From: Phyllobacterium pellucidum | GTDB lineage: Bacteria > Pseudomonadota > Alphaproteobacteria > Rhizobiales > Rhizobiaceae | Assembly (NCBI RefSeq): GCF_013327855.1 | Contig: NZ_JABUMX010000001.1 | Coordinates: 558,001-622,000 of the forward strand | Reading direction: 5' to 3' | Length of the DNA: 64,000 bases | Shown here: piece after piece, positions 1 through 8,289 of the stretch | How positions within the stretch are numbered: position 1 is the stretch's first letter | Layout: each line of letters starts with the position of its first letter | Notes under the pieces: model-generated | Database searches by the model: none | What the model saw: only the letters and a program-made list of their open reading frames with translations | Told to the model about the DNA's origin: nothing | Program-made: the position numbers and the translations under genes

Positions 1-552
1 CGCGAACAGCTCGCCGCCTTCGACGGGTGCAATCTGAAGTTCACGGCCAAGAACCTCGTCTTTGCCGATGGCAATCCAGCCGCACCCGTCATGTTCGTAG
101 GCGAGGCTCCCGGGCGCGAAGAGGATCTGGAGGGCGTGCCCTTCATCGGCCGCTCCGGGCAATTGCTTGACCGCATGTTTGCCGCCATCGGCCTTGATCG
201 CAGCAGTGTCTATATCGCCAATACAATCCCTTGGCGGCCACCGGGCAACCGGACGCCGACGCCGCTCGAAACCGAAATCTGCCGTCCGTTCTTTGAGCGC
301 CAGGTGGAACTCGCCAACCCAAAGATTTTGGTGGCACTCGGCGGCCCGGCTGCCAAGGCATTGACCAATGCCAGCGAGGGCATTTTGCGGCTGCGGGGCA
401 ACTGGAAGACTCATCTTACGCCGTCCGGCATCGAGATACCGGTGATGCCAACGCTTCACCCGGCCTATCTCCTGCGCAACCCGGCGCAGAAGCGCTTTGC
501 CTGGCGCGATTTCCTCAATGTCAAAATGCGGTTGCGCAGCCTGGCCGAATAA
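1..552 (+). CDS. Uracil-DNA glycosylase, family 4-like (5' end outside window)
   Basis: The frame is open from base 1, so the N-terminus is missing; 183 codons are visible before TAA. The product should remove uracil from DNA to start base excision repair. Seen: the motif GEAPGREED at visible codons 34-42 followed by [11 protein letters not shown], and the late HPAYLLRNP motif near codon 152, which together are the signature of family 4/5 glycosylases. Only one Cys (codon 10) is visible in the early part, so the iron-sulfur Cys set usual for family 4 cannot be confirmed. The first ATG, at 91, lies inside the conserved domain and is not the true start. It is followed by 101 bp of apparently empty spacer. 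Confidence 0.85.
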   Translation, partial: REQLAAFDGCNLKFTAKNLVFADGNPAAPVMFVGEAPGREEDLEGVPFIGRSGQLLDRMFAAIGLDRSSVYIANTIPWRPPGNRTPTPLETEICRPFFERQVELANPKILVALGGPAAKALTNASEGILRLRGNWKTHLTPSGIEIPVMPTLHPAYLLRNPAQKRFAWRDFLNVKMRLRSLAE

Positions 553-653
553 TCCAATGGCTTGGCGCAAAACTGGAAAGGCAGTGTCGTAATTATCGGC
601 TTGCAGACCGAACGAAACCTGTAGCTTTCCAGGCTGACACGCAGGATCCTTCG

Positions 654-1907
654 ATGTTTCTCCAGCTCTTGCCGATTACGGCGCTATTGACCAGCACGTT
701 TCTGATGCTGACGGCGGGGGGCCTCGCGGGAATTCTGTTGCCGCTGCGCGCCGGCATGGAGGGCTGGTCGCCGACGACGATCGGCTGGCTCGGAACCGGT
801 TATGCGCTTGCCTTCACCGGGGGCTGCATCGTGGTACCACGGCTGGTCCGGCGCGTCGGCCATGTCCGGGTCTTCGCCGTTCTCCTGACGCTGCTCAGCA
901 TGTCGATGCTCCTGCATGGCTTGATCGTCGATCCCTGGGCCTGGACCGTTTTTCGCGCTCTGGCCGGATTTTCGCTCGCCGGGAGCTACATGGTCATCGA
1001 GAGCTGGCTCAACGAGCGCGTAACCAATTCGACGCGCGGCATGGTGTTCTCGATCTATATGATCGTGTCGATGATCGGCCTCCTTGTCGGCCAATATATC
1101 CTGCCATTCGGCAATCCCATGACACAGGCGCTGTTCATGATCGGCGCTCTCATCTACGCCGCCGCCCTCATACCGACGGGCCTTTCCAATGCGCAGTCGC
1201 CGCGTCCGCTCACTCAGGTCTCGCTGGATTTGCCCGGCCTCTTTCGCAAGTCGCCTGCGGCGCTGGTCGGCTCGCTGCTTGCCGGTATCATCGCGGGTGC
1301 ATGGAATTTCTTATCGGCGGTCTATGGACGCGATATCGGGCTTTCCACCTTCGGCATCGCCACGATGATTGCCACATCGATGATCGGCGGGGCGATTTTC
1401 CAGTACCCCATCGGCCGCATGTCGGATTTCATCGACCGTCGCTACGTCATGGTCGTCGCCGGGATTGGCGGCGTCGCCATATCATTGACGATGATCATGC
1501 TGCAGCCAACGACGCCATGGGTCATCTATACGCTGATGTTCGCTTTCGGGACCGTGCTCTTCCCCATCTATTCGCTGAACGTGGCCCATGCCAACGACTT
1601 CGCCGAGCCGAGCGAATTCGTCAAGGTGTCGAGCGGACTGCTCATTGTCTACGGTGTTGGCAGCATGATCGGGCCGCAGATTGCGGGCCGGCTCATGGAC
1701 TTGAACGGCCCGTCCGGATTCTTCGTGACGATGGCGATTACCTACGCCGCCTACGGATCCTACGCGTTCTGGCGCAGCCTGCGCCGTGCCGCGCAGGCGC
1801 CCTCGACGCGGCCGGATTTCGCCATTCGCCCACATGACCGCCCGCAAACGCCCGAAACCTTGCAACTGCACCCATTAAGCGAAGCGGCTCAGGGCGAGCA
1901 GCAGTAG
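654..1907 (+). CDS. MFS transporter (YcaD-like)
   Basis: A 417-residue inner-membrane protein with about twelve hydrophobic segments, organised as two six-helix halves split by a polar loop near residues 180-200, as in the major facilitator superfamily. The N-terminal half carries a G-rich first helix and the loop 2-3 stretch VPRLVRRVGHVR, which fits MFS motif A. The overall pattern is that of YcaD-type MFS permeases, whose substrates are mostly unknown. The ATG is preceded by AGGA about seven bases upstream. The gene converges with the DMT transporter gene, only five bases away, with no hairpin between them. Substrate cannot be predicted. Confidence 0.85.
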   Translation: MFLQLLPITALLTSTFLMLTAGGLAGILLPLRAGMEGWSPTTIGWLGTGYALAFTGGCIVVPRLVRRVGHVRVFAVLLTLLSMSMLLHGLIVDPWAWTVFRALAGFSLAGSYMVIESWLNERVTNSTRGMVFSIYMIVSMIGLLVGQYILPFGNPMTQALFMIGALIYAAALIPTGLSNAQSPRPLTQVSLDLPGLFRKSPAALVGSLLAGIIAGAWNFLSAVYGRDIGLSTFGIATMIATSMIGGAIFQYPIGRMSDFIDRRYVMVVAGIGGVAISLTMIMLQPTTPWVIYTLMFAFGTVLFPIYSLNVAHANDFAEPSEFVKVSSGLLIVYGVGSMIGPQIAGRLMDLNGPSGFFVTMAITYAAYGSYAFWRSLRRAAQAPSTRPDFAIRPHDRPQTPETLQLHPLSEAAQGEQQ

Positions 1908-1912
1908 GGCAA

Positions 1913-2896
1913 TCACCCCTGCGGCGTCGATGCCTTGCGCGCCCTTGCGCGTGCAAGGCCTAGCCGGTGCTCACGGTAGATGATGAAGATGCCGGCACTA
2001 ATGACGATGACCGCGCCGGTGATCATTTCCGCGGTCGGGATATCACCGAAGAGCAGATAGCCGATAGTAATCCCGAGCAACATGGATGTGTATTCGAACG
2101 GCGCAATTGTCGACATGTCGGCGTGGCGGTAGCTTTCAGTCAGCAGGATCTGCGCGACGCCGCCGGCGATCCCGGCCATGATCAGATAGGTTGCCTGCAG
2201 GCCCGTTGGCCACACCCATCCGAATGGAAAACTTACGAGCGCGATAAGGCTCGACGCGATCGAGAAATAGACGACGATTGTGGGTGTACGCTCCGTTTGC
2301 ACGAGCTTGCGCACGAGCAGCATGGCAACGGCAGCAAGCCCGGCGCCGCCGAGCGTGGCAAGCGCGCCAATCGCCTCGCCGCCGCCAAATTCCGTCGCCC
2401 CGGTAAAGAAGGACATGCGCGGCCAAAGGATGATCAGGACACCAACGAGCCCGAAGCATACCGCCGACCAGCGGTAGAGACGAACCGTCTCGCGCAGAAA
2501 TATCGCGCTGCAGACAACGGTCAGGAGCGGCGTCGCGTAAGAGATGGCAATCGATTCCGGCAGCGGCAGTTTGGTCAGGCCGTAGAAACTGAGGCTCATG
2601 GCGCTGACGCCGACGAAGCCGCGCCAGAAATGGCTGAAGGGCTCGCTCGTCTTGAAAGCGACGGACATCTGTCCCTGCCAGGCGATAAAGGCAATGACCG
2701 GAAAGATTGCAAAGAAGGAGCGGAAAAAGACGAGCTGGCCGGCGGGAATGCCATCCGATGCCTTGAGCAGGCTCGACATGCAGACGAAGACACAGACGGA
2801 GGCGACTTTCAGACCAATTCCGAGCATCGCATTGGTCGAACGCAATTTGTCTGCAACGGGCGGTTCACCTTCTTGCGGGTGAACGATAGTGGTCAC
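1913..2896 (-). CDS. DMT superfamily transporter (EamA repeats)
   Basis: A 327-residue membrane protein with ten predicted helices made of two EamA repeats (roughly residues 25-160 and 175-310), the hallmark of drug/metabolite transporters such as RhaT/YdcZ-type exporters. The start is GTG, supported by AAGGAA about eight bases upstream. The first 23 residues are polar, so translation could also begin at an internal ATG nearer the first helix. The C-terminus is basic and Ala/Arg-rich. It stands alone, converging with the MFS gene and divergent from pepN across a 207-bp spacer that must hold both promoters. Substrate unknown. Confidence 0.85.
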   Translation of the reverse strand: MTTIVHPQEGEPPVADKLRSTNAMLGIGLKVASVCVFVCMSSLLKASDGIPAGQLVFFRSFFAIFPVIAFIAWQGQMSVAFKTSEPFSHFWRGFVGVSAMSLSFYGLTKLPLPESIAISYATPLLTVVCSAIFLRETVRLYRWSAVCFGLVGVLIILWPRMSFFTGATEFGGGEAIGALATLGGAGLAAVAMLLVRKLVQTERTPTIVVYFSIASSLIALVSFPFGWVWPTGLQATYLIMAGIAGGVAQILLTESYRHADMSTIAPFEYTSMLLGITIGYLLFGDIPTAEMITGAVIVISAGIFIIYREHRLGLARARARKASTPQG

Positions 2897-3103
2897 AACG
2901 GGAATTCCTTGGGGGTAGGCGGCGAGCGAAATGATGAGGACTGGAAACTGATATATCTATATGCTTGTTTTCGCAGGCACACCAGATGGAATTCCGATCA
3001 CGTTGCGTTTGGCGCTCAAACAATCGGGTGATCGCTGACCTCAGGGTTTCATACCGACGCAACTTGCTCTAGGTTCCCGCACCACACAAAGGATTTTTCG
3101 ACT

Positions 3104-5749
3104 ATGCGTACCGATACCGGCAAGGTTTTTCATCTGGAAGATTACAAGCCGACCGATTTCCTTATTCCCGAAACACATCTGGATTTCACGCTCGATCCGG
3201 AACGCACGATTGTCAAATCGAAGCTTATCGTCGAACGCCGCGCAGGCGTCGGCGCCGATGCACCGCTCATTCTCGATGGTGACGAACTCAAGCTTGTCGA
3301 TATCCGCATCGACGGAGCCCCGCTTGGCGACAATGCCTACATGGCCTCGCCGGAGCGACTCGAGATCCGCGGCCTGCCGGAAAGCGGAAGGTTTACGCTT
3401 GAAATTACCACGGAGATCAATCCTACTCTCAACCGGCAATTGACTGGCCTCTACCGCTCGAGCGGCGTGTACTGCACCCAGTGCGAGGCTGAAGGCTTTC
3501 GTCGGATCACCTATTTCCTCGACCGGCCGGACCTTCTTTCCGTCTATACGGTCCGCATCGAAGCGGCGCGCAGCGAGGCGCCTCTCCTGCTTTCAAACGG
3601 CAACCCCAAGGATAAGGGAGCGCTTACGGATGGGCGCCACTTTGCAGTCTGGCACGATCCGCATCCCAAGCCCGCCTATCTCTTTGCGCTCGTCGCCGGC
3701 GATCTCGGCGTCATCAACGACAGCTTCACGACGGCTTCCGGCCGCCATGTCGATCTCGGCATCTATGTCGAACATGGCAAGGAAGCGCGCGCGCTTTATG
3801 CGATGGACGCACTGAAACGTTCGATGAAGTGGGACGAGGAGGCATTCGGCCGCGAATACGATCTCGACATCTTCAACGTCGTCGCCGTTTCCGATTTCAA
3901 CATGGGCGCGATGGAGAACAAGGGGCTCAACGTCTTCAACGACAAATATGTCCTTGCCGATCCCGAGACGGCGACCGACGCCGACTATGCCGGCATCGAG
4001 GCCGTCATCGCCCACGAATATTTCCACAATTGGACAGGCAATAGAATCACTTGCCGGGATTGGTTCCAGCTTTGCCTCAAAGAAGGCCTGACCGTCTATC
4101 GCGACCATGAATTTTCGGCCGACATGCGTTCACGGCCGGTCAAGCGCATTGCCGAGGTCAAGGCGCTCAAGGCGCATCAGTTCCCGGAAGACGCCGGTCC
4201 CCTCGCCCATCCGGTGCGCCCGCGCCAGTTTCGCGAGATCAACAATTTCTACACCTCGACGGTCTATGAAAAAGGTTCGGAAGTCGTGCGCATGATCCGC
4301 ACGATCCTTGGACCCGAACTCTTTCGCAAGGGCATGGATCTCTATTTCGAACGCCATGACGGCGATGCAGCGACCATCGAAGATTTCATCAAGGTCTTCG
4401 AAGATGCCTCCGGCGAAGACCTCAGCCAGTTCGGCCTCTGGTACGATCAGGCGGGAACGCCCAATCTCGCCGTCACTTACGACTACGACCAGGCAACCAA
4501 GACATTCGAGATCGAAATCGAACAGTCGCTGAAGCCGACGCCCGGACAGGCGTCGAAGAAGCCGATGCACATTCCCATCAAGTTCGGCCTGCTCGGTGCC
4601 AAGGGCCGCGAACTCAAGCCGCGGTCGGCGAAAGGCGGGCTCGTCGATGGCGACGTGATCCATCTGCGCAAGCGCAAGGAACGCTTCACCCTTTCGGGCA
4701 TCGCCGAGCGCCCGGTGCCATCGCTGCTGCGCGGCTTCTCCGCGCCGGTGACGATGACGAGTGAGCTGACCCGGACTGACCTCATCTTTCTTGCACGCAA
4801 CGATGGCGACGAGGTCAATCGCTGGCAGGCATTGACCGAGCTTCTCAACAGCAAGCTCACCAGCAACGCCAAACGTATTCGCGGCGGCAAGCCGGCGACC
4901 ATCGAAAGCTCATCGATCAAACTTCTCGGGGAGATCGCGGCCAATGTTGTGTTGGACGAGGCTTTCCGCGCGCTTTGCCTGAGCGTTCCGTCCGAAAGCG
5001 ATATTGCTCGCGAGCTCGGCGCCAATATCGACCCCGACGCGATCCTCGCGAGCCGCGACGCGCTGATCAAGACCGTCGCCGAAGCCAATGAGGAAAAGTT
5101 CACCCAGATTTACGAACAGCTCGCCGATGACGGGCCATTCCAGCCCGATGCTGCAAGTGCGGGGCGGCGTGCGCTGCGCAACGTCCTCCTCGATTATCTG
5201 TGTGTCGCGGAAGCGGATCCGAAGCGGGCGGCTGCTCAATTCAACGGCGCCGACAACATGTCGGACCGTGCAGCGGCGTTGCATGTGCTTGTCCAGCGCT
5301 TCAGCGGCAGCGATGCGACCAGCCATGCGCTCAAGGCCTTCGAGGACCGCTTCGGCAGTGACGCGCTGGTCATGGACAAATGGTTCATCGTCCAGGCGAT
5401 GCAACCCGGCGTCGGAGCGCTGCAGAGGGTGCAGGGCCTGATGAAGCACAAGCTGTTCTCTCTCGACAACCCCAACCGCGCGCGTGCGCTCATCGGCGCG
5501 TTTTCGAGCGGCAACCAGACCGGGTTCAACCGCGCCGATGGCAATGGCTATGTCTTCTTTGCCGAAACGATCCTGACGATCGAAAAGAAGAACCCGCAGC
5601 TTGCCGCGCGCCTGCTGACTGCAATGCGCTCCTGGCGCTCCTTCGAGCCGGTACGGCGCGAACATGCGCGCGAAGCGCTGGCAAATATCGCCAAAGTCGG
5701 CGGTCTTTCGGCGGATGTGCGCGATATCGTGGAGCGAACTCTGGCTTAG
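3104..5749 (+). CDS. pepN: Aminopeptidase N (M1 family)
   Basis: An 881-residue cytosolic zinc aminopeptidase that trims N-terminal residues from peptides. The M1 exopeptidase motif GAMEN is at residues 268-272, and the zinc site HEYFHNW starts at residue 304, giving ligands H304 and H308 with E327 (LKEGLT) as the third. The length matches bacterial PepN with its four-domain layout: beta N-terminal domain, thermolysin-like core, small beta domain and helical C-terminal domain from about residue 550. ATG is preceded by AAAGGA at suitable spacing. No signal peptide is visible. It is monocistronic on the plus strand, followed by a 218-bp spacer before the kinase gene. Confidence 0.97.
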   Translation: MRTDTGKVFHLEDYKPTDFLIPETHLDFTLDPERTIVKSKLIVERRAGVGADAPLILDGDELKLVDIRIDGAPLGDNAYMASPERLEIRGLPESGRFTLEITTEINPTLNRQLTGLYRSSGVYCTQCEAEGFRRITYFLDRPDLLSVYTVRIEAARSEAPLLLSNGNPKDKGALTDGRHFAVWHDPHPKPAYLFALVAGDLGVINDSFTTASGRHVDLGIYVEHGKEARALYAMDALKRSMKWDEEAFGREYDLDIFNVVAVSDFNMGAMENKGLNVFNDKYVLADPETATDADYAGIEAVIAHEYFHNWTGNRITCRDWFQLCLKEGLTVYRDHEFSADMRSRPVKRIAEVKALKAHQFPEDAGPLAHPVRPRQFREINNFYTSTVYEKGSEVVRMIRTILGPELFRKGMDLYFERHDGDAATIEDFIKVFEDASGEDLSQFGLWYDQAGTPNLAVTYDYDQATKTFEIEIEQSLKPTPGQASKKPMHIPIKFGLLGAKGRELKPRSAKGGLVDGDVIHLRKRKERFTLSGIAERPVPSLLRGFSAPVTMTSELTRTDLIFLARNDGDEVNRWQALTELLNSKLTSNAKRIRGGKPATIESSSIKLLGEIAANVVLDEAFRALCLSVPSESDIARELGANIDPDAILASRDALIKTVAEANEEKFTQIYEQLADDGPFQPDAASAGRRALRNVLLDYLCVAEADPKRAAAQFNGADNMSDRAAALHVLVQRFSGSDATSHALKAFEDRFGSDALVMDKWFIVQAMQPGVGALQRVQGLMKHKLFSLDNPNRARALIGAFSSGNQTGFNRADGNGYVFFAETILTIEKKNPQLAARLLTAMRSWRSFEPVRREHAREALANIAKVGGLSADVRDIVERTLA

Positions 5750-5967
5750 GCCGGCAATCCGGGCCACCTGCGATCAGGGAATTCGAGTCATTTCAAGGTG
5801 TTACGATCCGTCGTTCATCGGCGGCCTCGATTTGCCTAAACTATTGATAAATATTTAATAAAGGGACTAGACACAAAGAATCAGTTTTGATTCACTGTAG
5901 CTGCTTCGGATGTGCGGCGTGCCGGAGCAAATCACGGGACACAACGACAATTCGAGGGGGCCATTCA

Positions 5968-8289
5968 ATGGCAAATGCGGACGCGTATCGCGCGCCGACG
6001 GGGAAGATTTACGCCAAGGACCGGACGACTGCGCGGGGGCGCAACCGGCTCTCCGGACACGTAAAGCTTCTTGCCGACCCCGCCTATGGCAAGCTTCTCG
6101 CCACCGAACCCTACCTGCGCCGCGCCATTCCGCCGCTCATCGTCGTCTTTCTCATCGTGCTCGCCGTCATCCGCTTGATGTCACTGCTCGCCTGGCGCGA
6201 CGATGCCGAACGGACGGCCCGCGCTACCCTTTCAATGGCTGCCATCCATATGGCGAGCATCATCGACAATCGGATGAACGGCGGCCAGAAACTCGGCCGC
6301 GGCGATCTTCAGAACATCATCGCCGAGACCCGCGCCAGCGACCTCATCCCTCAGGGCATGTGGTTTGCAATTGCCGACGCGGATGCGCGCATTATCGCCT
6401 CGTCCGAAGGCGGCGAGCGCTGGCGCGAACGCAATCTCGAAACCTTCGTCACCGAGGGGCAGCCGCTGTTCTTGTTTGGCGAGCGTGCCGGCACCATGCC
6501 CGTCAAGGTCGAGGGAACGCCAGCCTTTGCCGCCTATAGCCGCACAGCCAATGCGGCGCATTCTGTCTTCGCCATGCAGCCGGTCGAGGACGTCTTTGCC
6601 GAGTGGCGGCGCACCGTCTCGGTCAATGTGACGATGTTCGCAGGAACAGCGACGATCATGCTGATCGTGCTCTACGCCTATTTCAGCCAGTCGGCCCGGG
6701 CCCAGGATGCAGACGAGCTATACCAGCACACGCAGGCACGGGTCGATACCGCCCTCGCCCGTGGGCGTTGCGGTTTGTGGGACTGGGACATGGCGCGCGG
6801 GCGGGTCTACTGGTCACGTTCCATGTATGAAATGCTGGGCTATGAGGCGCATGATGCGATCCTCTCGCTCGGCGACATTTCGTCGATCATTCATCCCGAC
6901 GACGACAAGCTCTATAATGTCGCCTCGCAGGTCGCGGCAGGCGAAATCAACCAGATGGATCGCGTCTTCCGCATGCGTCATGCCGAGGGCCATTGGGTAT
7001 GGATGCGGGTCCGCGCCCAGGTCGCGGGCGAAGGCGACCTGCATCTCGTTGGTGTCGCCGTGGATGTGAGCGAGCAGCATCGCTTTGCCCAGGCGACCGC
7101 GCAGGCCGACCAGCGCATCCGTGAAGCGATCGAAAGCATCTCCGAGACCTTCGTTCTCTGGGACGCCGAAAACCGGCTCGTCATGTCGAACGGCAAGTTC
7201 AACGAGTATTCCGGACTTGCGAACGAGTGTCTCCTGCCCGGCATCGGCCGTGACGAGCTGGAGCCGCGCATCCGCGCCGTCGCCTTCGAAAAGCGCATGG
7301 CCAATGAGAATGGTCGCAACGGCGCGCTGACCTTCGAAAGGCAGCTTGCCGACGGACGCTGGCTGCAGGTCAACGAGCGTCGGACGCAGGATGGCGGGCT
7401 TGTCTCAGTCGGCACAGACATCACTCAATTGAAGGTGCACGAGGAACGGCTGGTCGACAGCGAGCGCCGCCTGATGGCGACCATTCACGACCTCAGCCTC
7501 GCCCGCAAATCCGAAGTCGAGCGTACGCTCGAGCTTACGGAGCTCAACAGCAAATACGTGGTCGAAAAGGAACGTGCGGAGGCGGCAAACCGCGCCAAGT
7601 CCGAGTTCCTCGCCAACATGTCACACGAACTGCGCACGCCGCTCAACGCCATTATCGGCTTTTCCGAGATCATGCATTCGGGAACCTTCGGCGAACTCGG
7701 CTCCGACCGCTATGTCGAATATGTGCACGACATCCACACCAGCGGCAATTATCTGCTTAACGTCATCAACGACATCCTCGACATGTCGAAGATCGAAGCG
7801 GGACATTTCTCGCTCGATCGCGAGGAAATCGATCTCTGCCCGCTCATCCACGAAACCGTCCGGGTCATCTCGCTGCAGGCGCAGGAGAAGGACATCAAGG
7901 TCGATACGCGCATTGCCGACAGCGTCACGATCGACGCCGACCGCCGCGCGATCAAGCAGGTGCTGCTCAACCTTCTCTCCAATGCCGTGAAATTCACCGA
8001 TACGGGCGGGCGCATCGCGGTGCGGGCGCGCAAGGTCTCGGGCGCGCTGGTCTTCACAGTCGAGGATACCGGCTGCGGCATCCCGAAATCGGCGCTGAAG
8101 AAAATCGGCCAGCCCTTCGAGCAGGTGGAAAACCAGTTCACCAAGTCGCATGCGGGCTCCGGACTTGGGCTCGCCATTTCCCGCTCGCTCACGGAGCTTC
8201 ACGGCGGCGCGCTGAAGATCCGTTCAACCGAGGGGGTCGGCACCATTGTCTCAGTGCGCATCCCGACGCGGGCGCTGGAAGTCGCCTAG
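5968..8289 (+). CDS. pleC: PAS-domain membrane sensor histidine kinase, PleC-like
   Basis: A 773-residue sensor kinase with membrane segments near 54-75 and 216-239 flanking a periplasmic domain, two PAS domains (about 255-380 and 385-495), a HisKA domain with H-box FLANMSHELRTPLN (H553), and an HATPase domain ending in GSGLGLAISRSL. The H-box and following region match the PleC/DivJ family that acts on the polar regulator DivK. I call it PleC because it sits beside glnE, regulator-kinase genes, degP and cyc genes, an order I recall for rhizobial pleC; this is inference. An in-frame TTG at 5887 would add 27 residues without a good ribosome site; the chosen ATG follows a GAGGGGG stretch. Its stop codon abuts that of glnE with no spacer. 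Confidence 0.7.
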   Translation: MANADAYRAPTGKIYAKDRTTARGRNRLSGHVKLLADPAYGKLLATEPYLRRAIPPLIVVFLIVLAVIRLMSLLAWRDDAERTARATLSMAAIHMASIIDNRMNGGQKLGRGDLQNIIAETRASDLIPQGMWFAIADADARIIASSEGGERWRERNLETFVTEGQPLFLFGERAGTMPVKVEGTPAFAAYSRTANAAHSVFAMQPVEDVFAEWRRTVSVNVTMFAGTATIMLIVLYAYFSQSARAQDADELYQHTQARVDTALARGRCGLWDWDMARGRVYWSRSMYEMLGYEAHDAILSLGDISSIIHPDDDKLYNVASQVAAGEINQMDRVFRMRHAEGHWVWMRVRAQVAGEGDLHLVGVAVDVSEQHRFAQATAQADQRIREAIESISETFVLWDAENRLVMSNGKFNEYSGLANECLLPGIGRDELEPRIRAVAFEKRMANENGRNGALTFERQLADGRWLQVNERRTQDGGLVSVGTDITQLKVHEERLVDSERRLMATIHDLSLARKSEVERTLELTELNSKYVVEKERAEAANRAKSEFLANMSHELRTPLNAIIGFSEIMHSGTFGELGSDRYVEYVHDIHTSGNYLLNVINDILDMSKIEAGHFSLDREEIDLCPLIHETVRVISLQAQEKDIKVDTRIADSVTIDADRRAIKQVLLNLLSNAVKFTDTGGRIAVRARKVSGALVFTVEDTGCGIPKSALKKIGQPFEQVENQFTKSHAGSGLGLAISRSLTELHGGALKIRSTEGVGTIVSVRIPTRALEVA

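Noticed and set aside
1967..3031. Long plus-strand open frame (354 codons) opposite the DMT transporter
   Set aside because: Biased, charged composition without any family pattern; it mirrors the codon bias of the transporter gene on the other strand.
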